Shown here: piece after piece, positions 1 through 12,612 of the stretch
Position numbering within the stretch: the first letter of the stretch is position 1
How the letters are laid out: each line of letters begins with the position of its first letter
Assembly: GCA_028583605.1 (NCBI GenBank)
Contig: CM053327.1
Coordinates: 18,587,629-18,651,628 of the forward strand
Direction: 5' to 3'
Length of the DNA: 64,000 nucleotides
Source: Dastarcus helophoroides
Lineage: Eukaryota > Arthropoda > Insecta > Coleoptera > Bothrideridae
The notes under the pieces: model-generated
The model's input: only the letters and a program-made list of their open reading frames with translations
What the model was told of the DNA's origin: nothing
The model's database searches: none
Program-made: the position numbers and the translations under genes

Positions 1-665
1 TTACAGTTTTACCCAAGGAGCAATAATAATGAAATACTCAGCATAATACATAATAATTTTTCTGCTTTTTGGTGCTTTGTGTGCTGCAACGAAAATAATT
101 TCACTCCAGGTCTGATGTAGCAATGGCATGAAAGTATTTCATATTAGATATTTAGGAAATGAGTAAGAATGAATCTTCAAAATCACAATATTTGGGATTG
201 CATCTACTGAGAGAGCATTAAATAGTTAAATTTTCAAAGCTGAAAAATGAATACTTCTTTAAGTTACCTTTTATTTAAATGTATATGCGAATGCAACATG
301 CGACATACATGAGCGTGTATCACGAACAGTTTTATAAGACATCTGATCATGCGAAACAAAAGACACATCTGTTGGAACTCGCACAAGTTGTACTGTGGAA
401 TAAGGACATTATGGAAAATATGTAAATGTAGAAGAATGCTGTTGACAAATCAGTATACCGAGCTTGGCTAGTTTATGCTTTCGGTCTCTTCGACGTGTAA
501 AGACAAAATTATTGTTAGAATTCCGTAAGAGAGAAAAAAATAGGTATAAGTGGACATTGTTTCATGATTGAATAGATTTAATAGAGCTTGACAATTATGA
601 TGAACAAGCATGCAGACTGATTCATTGATAGTAGGCTCTCACACAAGAGCAATAAGCAACCGCCA
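1..665. other. AT-rich sequence, no gene seen
   Basis: I see no coding segment, RNA gene or transposon end here. All reading frames are short and interrupted, and the base composition matches the rest of the non-genic window. Confidence 0.6.
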
Positions 666-835
666 GTCAGCAACTGACAATACTTCTGAAGAGTTTCACC
701 TCTTGTATGGTGGACATACTGAGTTACTCTGGTCTTCTGTGTTATGTAATCCTTTGTGTTATTGTTGATTGTCTATTTCAGAAGAGTTTATTCTTTGGTA
801 TGGCGGACATACTGTAGTTGCAGAACATTTAATTG
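666..835 (+). repeat. Family A repeat, two partial diverged units
   Basis: Two related blocks lie in tandem about 104 bp apart. Each has a CTTCTGAAGAG- or TTTCAGAAGAG-like start followed by TGGTGGACATACTGAG or TGGCGGACATACTG. The same GGTGGACATACTGAGT block recurs near 1923-1940, next to a fuller copy of the family. They read as fragments of one dispersed repeat. The CTGAAGA / GAAAC core seen in other copies is not preserved here. Confidence 0.5.
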
Positions 836-1744
836 ACGACGATATTTATGAAAATAAAAAATCGTTTTCTTTCCAACTTCGTGTCTTGATAGCGTAAATT
901 ATTTTTGTCTACAAAGTGCAGTACTTGTGGGATATATTTGATGTTTGTCGTGAAACAACATGGAAAACATAAAAAAATGAAGGAACGTTATCTTAATGCG
1001 ATATGGTCAGCAGCACTAGGTTTTCTCAGAAATCACGTATTTTTGTTGAAAAAATTAACAAACTGTAGGTAAATAAAAAACAAAATACATAAACAGATCT
1101 GCTTTAGTTATAATGGGGCCTAGGCGATATGTTGTAAAATTATACATAAGAACAACATATATGTACATATATGGAAATTTTGGAGAAATATTCCGATATC
1201 TAATTCAAATGTCGCGAATGGCTGGCAAATTCTCCCGATTGTTGTGTAAACGGCCAATCAGCTGAAATTGTTTATATGCAATTAGCCGGATGCCTTTAAT
1301 CATGCCGAAGACTAAACGCATTAAATTTACTTGCTGCTCATTTCGTTCCCAACAACGGCTTGATTTTAGGGCATTCAAAATAAACTACTGAATTTACATC
1401 TAAATATCAGGAGTCATGGTGATGAAATCGTATCAGCATTCGGTAAATACTGTTGCTTTGGCAGAGGTGAAAATGAGAGACGCGGCAATTGAAGAATATA
1501 CAAGTGAAAGAGGGTATTTGCTTATTTAATTAAATTATTCACTGCATGGAGACGCTAGCACTTATAATTCCGATTTCCGGAATAATAAGACTTTATTAAG
1601 AAAGCAGTCTCGGCGTAAAATTTTTCTTATTAGTTAATGTGTAAAAAGGTTTTATTATAAACTAGCTCATCCATGACTTTGTCTGCCCAAGATCTAATAA
1701 CGTCATATTTCAAAATAAAATAATTTCTCATTTGATTTTATTAG
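836..1744. other. AT-rich sequence, no gene seen
   Basis: No supportable coding region, RNA gene or element terminus was found in this stretch. Confidence 0.5.
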
Positions 1745-2128
1745 AATAATAGATTCAAAGCACAAGACGTACTTCTTTCGGGATTGAGCCGTGTCAAAGA
1801 ACTACTAAGTGTTCGACGTTTCGACGTTTTGCCTCTGATATAGTGAACATACTGTTTTACCGTGCCCATCTGTCTTATCTATCCTTTGTGCCATTGTTGA
1901 TGGAGGAGTTTTGTCTCTGGTGTGGTGGACATACTGAGTAACCGTGCTTTGCTGTTTTAAACTTGGTTTTTTTATTTCTTGTATATTTTCTTTGTATTTT
2001 TGTAATATTTATTTGTTTTTTTTTGTTCCTCAAGAAGCCCCCTCGTCCAACCTCGGAAGAAGCAGTGTATCTTATACTGACTCTAATTGTGGAAGCCTTC
2101 GTTATCACAATAGATTCAAAGGTTCGGG
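1745..2128 (+). repeat. Family A repeat with inverted ends
   Basis: The left end (about 1745-1825) holds CTTTCGGGATTGAGCCGTGTCA and AAGAACTACTAAGTGTTCGACG split across one continuous block. The same words occur at 46.47-46.51 kb and 27.44-27.48 kb. The right end (about 2025-2128) holds TTCCTCAAGAAGCCCCCTCG, then GGAAGAAG and a GTGGAAGCCTTCGTTATCA-type terminus shared with the 27.4-kb copy. AATAGATTCAAAG occurs at both ends (near 1747 and 2109). The middle of the right arm, where other copies have GGTGGGCGAAAC, is deleted. Short ORFs inside are shadows of the repeat. Confidence 0.65.
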
Positions 2129-3297
2129 CTTCTTACTCTAGCATTCGCTAGAATTGTAGGTCGCGCGCAATATTTATTACCTGTGAACACTTACGGAATG
2201 ATCTCTCTTTTATATGTTCTGTGTTATAACCTCAGACAAAGCTGCTAGCACAATTGAGTTGTTGGTGACGAAAGGTTAAGTTTTTCTGCAATAAATATAA
2301 AGTAAATGGTACTTTTAAAAATACTCTACATTTTGCTAAAAGATGTATTAAAATCTAGATAGCAATTTCCGAGATTAGCCCGGACAAAAAAAATCAGTCG
2401 ACAGATTGGCAGGTAGACATTAAACGCTTCAATTTTGCTAATACAGATTAAAGTATGATCAATATTTGAATGAATTAAATGTTGTAAGATTTTATTCATA
2501 TAATGATTGCATTTCTATGTCTGTTAACATGAAGTATTCTAAAATTCTCGACCTACGTACTCTGAAGATAAAAGAAAAAGACTGTATAACTTTTTGCATA
2601 TTTCTCATCATACCTAACTCAAAAATTAAGAGTGCTTATTTTCATAAGATAACTCTCCTAATCCTGTTCACTTTTCTTTAAAATTTGTCTCATTTCGGAA
2701 TATTCATATTGTCAAAATGTTAAGAGCTTATTTTTAGGATCAAAATAAGACTACTTTGTATAAACATTGGTCCTAAAATACCCCCTTTCGAGCTACAGCT
2801 ATCGTAAGTTGCGCAAGAAAAGTCGATTATGTCAAATTGTGACTATAGTTATTGATCAAATCATCTGAAAATTTGCAAGCCCCTATTTTTTTAGGCTTTC
2901 CAATTATTTTTTTAATTAAAAATATTGTAAACTTAACTTTGGGGGAGATGAAGGGGGCTTACACTTTTCATGGCCAAAATTTCGTGTTTTAGTTGGCCGT
3001 TAAAAATCTAATATTTTGCATTTTTTTTTTGCTACAACTAATAGTTTGCTAAAGGAGAGTATTAAAAAAATAATCAGCGACGGACTAACCCAACGGCCTG
3101 GCAGGAGGGGACCGCCGGGCCACTCTCCAAAGCAGTTTGTAGGGCCGATGCCCTTTAGTACTATGACCCAGCGTGTCACTGTGTAATATATTCAGATCGT
3201 CAGAACAGGACTAAATGTCTCAGGTCGATTCAATTCCGTTGGTAATTAGAAGTGCAAATCATCTTTCCGAAATATGTATATTTTAAACAAAGAATTA
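2129..3297. other. AT-rich sequence with a short GC-rich patch
   Basis: No gene was recognised. A GC-rich patch at about 3085-3180 (GGCCTGGCAGGAGGGGACCG, then a CGGGCC-containing stretch) stands out from its surroundings but has no coding or RNA-gene signature that I can support. Confidence 0.45.
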
Positions 3298-4174
3298 CGA
3301 GGGAAAATCAAACATCATGTCGCCATGAGGGCGTCGGGAGTGTGCGCATGATCTTGGACATGTTAGGTGGGTATATCACGTGACTTCCTGCGTTCAAGCG
3401 AATTTCGTTCTCGCCGTTCGTCAGTTGTAAATACAATGGGTGAGCAAGAGGTTCATCCGCACGTTGTGCAGCGTATCATTATTAAATTTCTTGCCGTTGA
3501 AGGTGTAAAGCCCACCAAAATTCTTGGTAGACTAGAAGCACAGTTTGGGGAGGGATACTTGTTTGAAGAAAACTCAAGTGTATGAATGGCATAAACATTT
3601 TTTGGAAGGACGAACTTAAGTTGAAAATGAACCCGAGCCCGTCGTCCTCAGATCAGTGTGATTGCGGACAAGATTAACGCTGTTATGCACGTTGATTTTC
3701 TGCATGAACGTGTACGGTTAATGCTGCCTGCTACTGCAAGTTATTGGATAAAGCAAAACGTGCATATTGGCGGAAGAGGCACGAATTTTCGATCAGAAAT
3801 GCGATCTTGCTTCACGATACCCCCACTCAGCTAATCTGACACATCAAAAATTAGAGGGAATGCTTTGAACACCCTCCTTAAAGTCCTGACTTATCACCAT
3901 GCGATTATCATATGCTTGGGCCACTGAAAGAAGCTCCAGGAGGTTGAGCCACTTTGAGCAATTGGCTGCAAACACGCCTTCCTTCTTTTAATGATGATGG
4001 CATTAAAAAACTCCCAATCATTGGGAAAAATGCATAACAAAATCAGGAGATTATGTAGAAAAATAGTTAATAACTGTCATATATGTATCTTTTATATTAT
4101 AATATCTTTTATATATGTATCTTGTACCAATAAATTTTGAAGAACAAATTCCGTTCATATTTGATTTACCCTCG
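3298..4174 (+). mobile_element. mariner-family transposon, internally deleted
   Basis: Inverted ends CGAGGGAAAATCAAAC (3298) and the complement TTTGATTTACCCTCG (ending 4174) sit directly inside TA dinucleotides (3296-3297 and 4175-4176), the Tc1/mariner target duplication. The length of 877 bp is well short of the usual 1.3 kb. Plus-strand coding remnants start at ATG 3436 with EVHPHVVQRIIIKFLAVEG and KPTKILGRLEAQFGEGY, the N-terminal helix-turn-helix region. Shifted frames follow with QVYEWHKHF and HPPYSPDLSPCDY-like pieces. The latter is the conserved motif before the last catalytic Asp, read from about 3868 with changes. The central catalytic domain is mostly missing and there are frameshifts, so the copy cannot encode an active transposase. 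Confidence 0.88.
3436..3585 (+). pseudogene. mariner transposase N-terminal remnant
   Basis: The reading frame opens with ATG GGT GAG CAA GAG GTT and runs about 50 codons before TGA at 3583. It encodes the helix-turn-helix segment typical of mariner transposases (VVQRIIIKFLAVEGVKPTKI, then RLEAQFG). A one-base shift just upstream of the stop restores VYEWHKHFLEGRT-like sequence, then a VIADKINAVM region that normally links the DNA-binding and catalytic domains. The remaining catalytic part is represented only by a short HPPYSPDL-type relic near 3870-3930. A length of about 50 codons against roughly 345 for an intact family member marks it as a pseudogene. Confidence 0.8.
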
Positions 4175-4199
4175 TATAAATATAATATTGTTGTTTCTT

Positions 4200-5590
4200 A
4201 GTTTGGTAATTTTTATGTGTAATCAAAATGTTTTCATAAACTCTAGAAAACGTCGTAAAACTGTAACTGAAGGTACAGAAAAAAACCGTTTTTAAACACG
4301 TTTTTTTACAAATTTAAGATTGTACCACAAATTTTCCATTTTAATTTTGAAAATTATCGTGTCTTTTATAAATCTCTGGTATTTTTTTCCCAAAATGTCA
4401 ACCTATTTTTAATTTCGACATTAAACTTGCAAGTTGTATGTTTCGTTTTATATGAAGTTTCGATTTCAAATTCAAAATTTCATGTAATGATTTTTATTAT
4501 TCGTAATTGAAGCATGAATTAAATTCAAAATGTCGAGAATTTCTTAAAAATAAATCTGGAATACTCTCCTAATTTTGACTTTTCTTCGCCAAATTATGCA
4601 CTTATACTTTCAGTTCTTATTTGATTTCCCCAAACATATAATTACAAAAATGAATTTTGATATTTTTCTAATAAATATATTGACTTTTTTTCTTTCGATT
4701 GCAATCTGAAGTCTCAAATCTTCTGAAAATTAAATTTTTTCTAATGATTTAATTTTTTGTAAAATTTTTAAATTTTGACATTGCGTTTGCAAAAACTTCG
4801 TTATATAGAAAGTTCGATTTTGATATTTTAAAATTTAAACACCAATCCCTCGAGTTTAACCCAAGATATTGCATCTAAAATAATAAATTTGGAGTATTTT
4901 CTCAAAATTTTGACTTCTTAAAAAAATTCCGCGTTTAACCTTTCACTTTTTATTTCGTGTCCCCAAACCCCCAATTTTAAAGTTTTGTCCAAAATTTTGA
5001 CTTTATTCAATAAATTTTAAACGTTTATAACTTCTAACTTTTTAAAATTTTGATTTTATTCTTCAAACGATATCTTTCTATAAATTGAGAATATAAACTC
5101 AAAAACTTAAGATCTTTCTTTGAAATGTTGATGTTAATTTCGAGACGTAACTTATTTTCTCGAAATTTAAAGAACATTTTACTGGGCAAGGGTAATGGTT
5201 TCTATAAAATTTGAAATCTTAAAATTCGAAGTTTACATTTACTTTTATTTCCAAAACCAACAAAGGTTTCAATTTCTCTAAAGCTTGGCCTTTTATTTTT
5301 AAAATTTTCAACTCAGTCTAGATTTTTTTCGAAAATTCATGCTATTTATTTAAGATCTTGACTCTGAATACAAGATTTTACATTTTTTTTCAATAATTTT
5401 GGTGCAAAATTTTACCCTTAACCCGGAAACATGGATATTTGTTTAGAAATTTCTAAAAAATTTGTAATTTTTCGAAAGTCTCAATTTTTTTTTGACATCC
5501 TTTTTGTTTATTTTCACTTTTTTTTCACGAAGCTTTAACTGAACTCGAAATTTTGATATTGTTTAGCCATTTTTACTTTCATCATCTAAA
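4200..5590. repeat. T-rich degenerate repeat tract
   Basis: About 1.4 kb consists of endlessly varied runs such as AAAATTTTGACTTTTT and AAATTTCGACATT, with no clean unit but a quasi-period of about 25-30 bases. The plus strand is T-rich, and C is largely confined to GAC or TCG contexts. The same texture recurs at 10.4-10.9, 20.7-21.3 and 53.0-58.9 kb, and in the opposite orientation at 39.2 kb. It contains no supportable gene. It could be an old decayed minisatellite or the body of a mobile element. Confidence 0.6.
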
Positions 5591-5600
5591 TCTAACTAAG

Positions 5601-8600
5601 CTTAGGGGGCATTTTAGATTTTTTAGTAAACTGCATAAATATTTTGTAACAATATTGAAAATGTCCCCTAAACTAGATTTAGATGATGATTATGATTTAT
5701 GATGATGATTATTTCCTCCGCGATACAACCAACCATTCTTCTGCATATATGCTGCCGGACACGATCCCTGTAAGTTGGAAGGGACACATGTTTGTCTTAT
5801 TTTAACCCCAAAAATAGTCTTTTGAAACTTGTGCATTGAATTTTGAGTCACCCTGCATACAGGTTGCAACAAATTTGCTTCTCATTACAGGGATCTCAAA
5901 AACGGCATCGGTTAAACTACGGCAAATTTGCACAGTTTGGCGATTAGAAATATTCCGTTGAGAAATCGAAAATGTCTCTTGCTGTTCTTGCGATTTTTTA
6001 AAAGAAGTATAATTTTAAATTTTAATATATGTAATTTTCTGTGGTGATTAATACGATTTGTTGATATATTAAGGAAACATAGTTATTTAAAACATTTTGA
6101 CTCAGCATATTCCTAAGATGTGTTCCGACCTTAAGGTGGAAACATATTATGATGCTGAATATTTTATTTCGCCCTACTTGAAAATGTTCGGGTATAAGGG
6201 AAAAATGCTAAACGTGATGGAAACAAATATTACACTTTTCCCAGGGCAACAATAAGTGTAATTTATTACACTAATTTGCATCGCTCGGTTTCAAAGAAAA
6301 AGATCCAGATTTACATCATAATAAGTCTCGTTTAAAATTAAATTAAGTTCGCTCTACTCCAGTTCCACGTACTTGTTTGTTACCCTTATACGACTTTTAT
6401 ACTTACGTATGCACATTTAAATATTTACATGTTTAGTAAATGTAAAAGGGTTTGTCTTAAATTACTGGTATTAATGTGCTACGTTAAGTTGTCGCTGTAA
6501 TAAGGTGACGCATTTATGAAACAGCTCTTTCAGGAACTAAACAATCTCTGTTATCAAAATATCAGTTCCAGGTCCAAAGTTTATTATAACTTGATTAAGA
6601 CATACATCAAATCAGGTTGAGTAATCCAAATAAATAAGAAATGTCAAATTCGTGAATAATTACTTTGGGTAATAAATAAAAGGGGCACGAGCCATATTTC
6701 TAAATATGTTGCTTTAACTTCTATTGTGACTATGTCTATAGTATAGCAAGGCTTCCCAACTTTTAGTAAAAATAGCACAACAATACATTTCTTCCACTAA
6801 TAATAAGAATAATGATTTTACCTCTAGAAGTTCTTTTTATATTTAAAACACATCTAAAATGGTATAATACATTGAAAAGGCAAAGGTTACTCAAATTACA
6901 AACTTCAAAATGAATTATCTTCATTAATAGCAGTTATATATCGATCAGGAGCCAAATTATAAATATCTGCATTGTGTTCAAACTTTTAAATTTTTTTAAT
7001 TTATTTGAGAAAGTTTCGCAATTTTAAAAGTTCGGAAGTGCATACAGCTTTCAATAAGTCTATTAAAAATATGATTTCAAAAGTTTTAACTTGCCATTTA
7101 TTCAAGTTGGCGATTCAAACAAATTTTTATGAATATCCATTAAATCAGTTAGTTCGAGACTTCCTTAAGGCAAATTCTATTTTTGCTCTGATTGACCTTT
7201 ATAAGTATTTTTGGTCTATAAAATATATGCTCCAAGGATCGGAAATATTTTGTTAAAAATTATTCCTCTCCTCTGTCTATAACGGCTTCCACAAAAAGTA
7301 AAAAAAAAATTCTCTCGGATCAGTTTATTAGTCACAAAGCTAAAGACGAAATTAATTCTTTTATATTATCTAAAAATTCAGTATATCAGTCGATCTCACT
7401 ATCGAATGATACTAATTGTTCTTTACAAAAACTGTAAAATATTAGTAGGCTGCACATAATTTATAAATGTTGATAGTCAAAATATCAAAATAGTGCAGGT
7501 GCTTACAAATAGCCGCTACTGTAAGAGCTTGACAATAATTCTAATCTGTAAGTATACTATGTTATAGTATTGTATAGGCGTCTCTAAAATATATGAAATA
7601 TTAAACTGAACTGTGTTTACCTAATCGATACGGTTAGGGCTGACTATAAAATTAGATGCAGAATATATCTTGGGAAAAGATTTTGTATGGCAGAATCAAG
7701 TCATCTCGATATTCTATACAATTTTATTTTTTACACAGGGAGATGAAATCTAAAGTGCAAGTGTATGTAATGTAAACGCGATAAAGGACGTCGAGCTTGC
7801 AGGGGGGTTCTTCAGGAGATAAGTGCTGTTGTCCAAGCGATAGCGTCAGGATCTTGCACCCCGGAGCGCTATGATACATCTCACTGAACCGTCCAATTAC
7901 TTCCGGACGTTCTGACGACCATTACTTCTATTATGTCGACGTTTGTTTACCTTTGAGCTTTACTTTCTGTCATTTTGCTGTTAAGGATATTTCTTTACGA
8001 GCGTTTGGTCACTTTTGATCCATCAACTTATAAATTAGGTCGCTTTATGTGGGAATAAACCTCAGCATTTGAGTTATTTTAACCTGCATCTTCAGGGAAA
8101 AAAAAAAACTTTTCGAATTACATTATATTTCCGGCACTTTTCGAAGGTTATAGAGTAGAGTAAAGCTCATTATCAAAATTAATTTTTTTAAAAAGTAAAG
8201 TTTTTATAGATCTTTTGGATTTATTCTGAAAGAAAGGTTGAATTTCAATAATTTTAATATCTACATCTATACATAATATAAACAGAGAAAAACCTAATCA
8301 TCAGCTCACAGCCCTAACTACTGAAGCAAGAAACATGAAAAGCTATTCCTTTTATGGCACAGGTGAACAATAAAAAGAAATTTTCGAAAATTCGTGCTTT
8401 AAGGGACAAAAAGGGTGTGAAATGGTTTTCCAAAATTAGCATGAAACAAATTTAATAAGACATTTTCAAACTTAAAATTTTGAATATCTAAATATGGGTA
8501 GCTCTCCAGAAATTACAATTTTCAGCGTTTGGGGTTTTTTCAGATTATTATAAATGATTAGCGTGGCCATATTATTTACCAAAGTATTATAACTAATTAG

Positions 8601-10400
8601 TTTTATCATGAACACAAGATATTAATTATTTTGAGTAAATAACCTTAAACAATCAAAATATTCGTCCCCCGGCTTGTTATCATCGCAAAATTTCTCTGTC
8701 GAAGTCCAATTATAAAAAATCTAGAACAAATTTTTTGCATGTTTAATTTTTTTAAAACATTTTTATAGTTGCAGCAAATTTTAATTGGCTTATTTAAAAT
8801 AAAATACTTAATTATATTTGAAAAAAAACCCACAAATTTGCGTTATTAGTTTTCGACTTATTGATGTAGGCAATATGCAATAAGCAATAAGCAATATAAA
8901 TACCTTCTATGAAAAAGTACATGAGCTGTCAGTTATTATATGGATTGGTTAGCCTTTTGTTATCTTTAACTGAAAATTACACCGAAAACAACCATTCTGT
9001 TTTGTGTAAATTTTGAGTAGAAGTACCAAAGATTAATAAGAGTCATGTATTTTAAAAAGACATATAATAAAATGTCTGCTCTAATAGAGATTTACAGCTT
9101 AAGAAAAAGCACAGTAGTATTTTAAATCTTTTCTGCCTTACCGACAGATCAGGAGCGGGATTCGGTCTGAAATTAATCTCACAGATAATATTTTGTCGTT
9201 GGAACGATGATAGAAAATACTGTCTCTAGGTAAGATCTTCTTTTTACAACAAGCGCAAGCTGTTTTAAGCTGGAGCTATTACAAATGGTGCTTGACTGAT
9301 TTTAACAATAAATTTTCAGTTGAACTCAGCTTCCAATTGAAAGATTTATAAAGATATTTATTCGAGCGGGAGTCGAGCAAGTTAACGGATAAAATGTCAT
9401 TATAAGGAGACCGGCTTACTGAAACGGATAAAAGGCAAGAGCTCCGCGCCCCTTTAAACCTCAATAAATGACTGGAGGAAAATCATTTTCAAATTCTTTT
9501 TAAAATGTAGAGTGAAGTAAATGTTTCTCTCTTCCGACTTGATTCAATTTAATAAAACAACCGAAACGCTTTGCCTCTAAACAATGAGTAACAATTTTGG
9601 ATCTGTAAAAAGACGTTTTGTTGAAATTAAATGACAAATAGTTTGTGGTGAAAAGAAAAGCGGGGAAACCTTTTTAAATTGAAACACTGTCAGTTAAAAA
9701 CTCGTCATTAACATACAAATGGGCCATAAAATTTCATGAACGATATGAACACAGCTAGAGAAGAGCAACTAAAAATTTAAATCTTGGCCAAATTACGCAG
9801 TGTTATCTTGTCAAATTTGGTTTCGTTCACCGCTTTTATTGGTGCTTCGAGATACAGTTTTAGTTTCTGCGCTATACAATTACATCTTAATATTTATGTT
9901 TATAGTTTTATCTAGCAAAATTTAGAAACCTTTTTGTTGAAATGTGACAGAAGGAAAATATTTTTTTTTCTGAAATCAGTCGAGAATTTGGTCCATTGCT
10001 AAGGAATTATTAGAAAACAGTCCGAGAAAATTTGGTTCCTAGGCCGAGAAAGTGGATACCGGATAACAAAAAATAAATAGTGATTGTCGAGTGAAAATAA
10101 AATGACAATATAAAATGTCATGAATTTATAAACATTTCTTAATTCAAGTCATACTGATTGCGATTTCAGAAAAAAATAGTATATGTACCTCGTACTAAAA
10201 ACACATTATTGGGCTGCGATATATGTTAGCCTGGGCCATAATTTCCATCGTCGTCCGGGAATGTTTGGCTTTTACTACTAGGTACAAAATATACTAATAT
10301 TTTATCAATAAGAAAGATTTTCTCATCTTATTAAAAAAAAATTGGTCAGCTTAAGGTGCGTCCTTTGAAAAATCAGAACTTCTTTTACATAGATATTCTC
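5601..10400. other. AT-rich non-genic stretch
   Basis: No gene or classifiable element was found in 4.8 kb. Minor items are (GAT)-rich microsatellite sequence at 5685-5712, a GC-richer island at 7780-7935 with a strong hairpin, and a short GCAATAA heptamer repeat near 8876-8897. All reading frames are below about 85 codons, with compositions expected by chance. Confidence 0.5.
7780..7935. other. GC-richer island with a hairpin
   Basis: About 155 bp is much richer in G+C than the surroundings. It includes GAACCGTCC (7886-7894), an eight-base AT-rich spacer and the complement CCGGACGTTC, a strong potential hairpin. No tRNA A/B boxes or coding frame are visible. It may be a fragment of a mobile element or a structured RNA; I cannot assign it. 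Confidence 0.3.
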
Positions 10401-10410
10401 TGTATTTTCT

Positions 10411-10900
10411 TTGCGAAGTATTAGTATTTCTATTCATGTTTTATTGGCTTTTCATTTTTTGTGTTTGAATACATTTCAATTTTCTTTTTTTTCGACCGCA
10501 ATTTTTTCATTATTTTTTGATGTTTTTCAGTTCATTATGAGTTTGAATTTGAAAATGCAAGAACTCTTTCCTTACTTGTTTTCAATGTTCCGAGGTTAAG
10601 TTTAAAAATTTGATAATTTTTTTATACAAATGTACTTAGTTCTTAAGATTTTAATCTTTTTTTTAGAAATTTGGACATTTGTAAGAAAAACCAAAAAAGG
10701 ATTTCAAACGAAATTTGGAACATACCTACCTGATCTTTTCGTTTTTAAAAATTTTGATTTTTCCTCAAAAATTTCGGATTTAAACTTAGAAATTTATTTT
10801 TTCATAACATTCTCTATTTAATCCTAAAATCTTGACTCATTAAAATTTTTGGATTTTCGGTCAAGATCTTAAAGATCAATTTCGATAATAAAATCACAAT
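10411..10900. repeat. T-rich degenerate repeat tract, short copy
   Basis: Sequence has the same texture as 4.2-5.6 kb: TTTTTAAAAATTTTGATTTTT-like runs with GAC or TCG islands. The two ORFs of about 60 codons here are products of low-complexity sequence (Phe, Leu, Ile and Lys only) and are not annotated as genes. Confidence 0.5.
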
Positions 10901-11702
10901 TTGTCAGAGCTTTATAATTATAGACTTTTTTTATACCCATTTAATGCACAAACCAATAGTTTGAACATTAATTAGATTTAGAGTTTGTAAATCAAAGACT
11001 GCTTTTGATCTTATTAAATTTTGTCTTGACTATTACAGCAGGGTAATCATAGATTCCAAGGACCTTAAGAAACACGGGAAATGCTACATAGACCATTTGT
11101 TCAAAAGCATAGTACCGCGCCGTTTTGAATTAACTGGAGAACTGGAAAGCTGTCCTAAAATCCTGAAACAGGAAGTTCTAAAAGCAATAAAGAGCAACAA
11201 AACTGGAAAATCCCCTTCACCAGATCAAATTTGTATAGAAATAATAAAACTTTTAGAAGAACACATAGATGCGCTGGTTCGGCTTTTTAATGAATTTTAT
11301 TCCACCCCGGCAGTGGCTAAGGTCAGAATTGATTTCGATTTCGAAAAGAGCAAGCACAAAAAGATGTGATGAATATAGGCTTATAAGCTTCATGAGTCAT
11401 CTTCTCAAACTGTTTCTTAAAATTATTCATTTAAGGGTATTCAGGAAATGCGAGCAGGATATCAGCTCGTTACAGTTCGGACTTCGTGAGGAAGTGGGAA
11501 CTCTAGAAGCATTGTTTGACTTAAACGTTTTGTTTCAGAAGTGTAGAGATCAGTAAACGAAAGTATATGCATGCTTTATAGATTATGAGAAGGTGTTTGA
11601 CTGAGTAGATCATGTGGAATTTTTAAAAATATTGGAGTCAAGGAGTCTAGATATAAACGATATTTTAATCATCAAAAATTTGTATTGGATTAAACAGCTT
11701 TA

Positions 11703-11918
11703 GTGAAATTTAACAATATAATAACCGAACCGGCAACCATACAAAAAGGTGTCCGACAGGGTTATATTTTGTCCCCAATGTTATTTAATTTATACTCCGA
11801 ACGTATTTTTGAAGAAGCAATGAGAAACACAAGTGATGGGATTAAGATCAACGCTAAAACGCTTAACAACCTCAGATATGCTGATGACACCGCGGTAATA
11901 GCGGATAGCAACGTTTGA
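11703..11918 (+). pseudogene. reverse transcriptase fragment with YADD box
   Basis: A 71-codon uninterrupted segment contains the palm-domain motifs of a non-LTR reverse transcriptase. QKGVRQGYILSPMLFNLYSE is the turn before the catalytic strand, and LRYADDTAVIAD holds the two metal-binding aspartates, so the catalytic motif is intact. The TGA after SNV (11917-11919) is followed in other frames by a GDYYGLKVNTTKTQ-like stretch, the conserved region after YADD. The segment is one piece of the 11.04-12.61 kb LINE relic and is not a gene in its own right. Confidence 0.85.
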
Positions 11919-12315
11919 TAAATCAGCTCACTGCAGTCGGAGATTATTATGGCCTTAAAGTGAATACTACTAAAACACAAATACCTATAACATAAAAACC
12001 CAAGGACCGCCCATAGATATTATTATATATGGGAAAAGAATAGAAGTAGTAGAAAAATTCAAATATCCGGGAATCTGGATTTCTAACAACCTAGATCCAG
12101 AAGTGGAAATTATATCCAGAATCGATCAGGCAAGAGCCTCCTTTAACCTGATGCGGCGATTCCACCCTAAGTCTGAGACTTAGATATTGATTTGTGAAGT
12201 GTTACATACACTTGGTTTTGTTGTATGGCTATGAGGTATGGATTCTAAAGGTTAACACCATTAACAGAATAGAAGCCCTTGAGATGTAAATACTTCGTAG
12301 ATTTCTCAAAATACC

Positions 12316-12606
12316 TTGAACGGCACATGTCATAAACGAAGAGGTGTTAAGGCGAGCCCAGTGCAATTAGTGCATATAGTCAAAAAACGAAAGACAGCCT
12401 ACCTAGGTCATGTAATGCCTGGAGATAGATATGAGCTCTTGAAACTAATAATGGAAGGGAAAATTGAGGGTAAGCGAGATGTATGTAAAAAGAAACATTC
12501 TAAGTTGAAAAACATTAGAGACTGGACAAGTATGGATGCCCCCTCACTATTTCGAACTGCCCAAGATTGTCAGAGGTTCGCCGAGATTGTTGCCAACCTT
12601 CAATAA
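12316..12606 (+). pseudogene. LINE ORF2 C-terminal segment
   Basis: A 96-codon open segment forms the carboxy end of the upstream reverse transcriptase. Recognisable parts are VKKRKTAYLGHVM, LLKLIMEGKIEGKR, a basic KKKHSKL linker, NIRDWTSMDAPSLFRTAQD and the terminal RFAEIVANLQ. These occur at the C-terminus of many insect RTE-like elements. The open length suggests this part decayed less than the middle of the element, where stops are frequent. An AATAAA-like CAATAAAAAA directly follows the coding end. Confidence 0.8.
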
Positions 12607-12612
12607 AAAATG

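Larger units (their letters stand above)
11040..12606 (+). mobile_element. RTE-like non-LTR retrotransposon, 5'-truncated and decayed
   Basis: This encodes the reverse transcriptase and C-terminal part of a LINE ORF2. Pieces in order are: an N-terminal RT region with EVLKAIKSNKTGKSPSPDQI (11.18-11.23 kb); YRLISFMSHLLKLFLKIIH (about 11.38-11.43 kb); ACFIDYEKVFD (about 11.57 kb); GVRQGYILSPMLFNLYSE (about 11.75-11.80 kb); the catalytic box LRYADDTAVIAD (11.87-11.91 kb); and the C-terminal KKRKTAYLGHVMPGDRYELL region (12.38-12.44 kb), ending VANLQ and TAA at 12604-12606. Several stops and frameshifts separate them. The apurinic endonuclease domain is missing, so the copy is 5'-truncated, as is usual for LINEs. 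The C-terminal YLGH / GKIEGKR / W / L-F-R-A signature is common in insect RTE-like ORF2 proteins; the clade is inferred from memory of that pattern. Confidence 0.85.

Noticed and set aside
8285..8320. TCATCAG (complement CTGATGA) as a possible hammerhead core
   Set aside because: No stem II or GAAA downstream on the minus strand.
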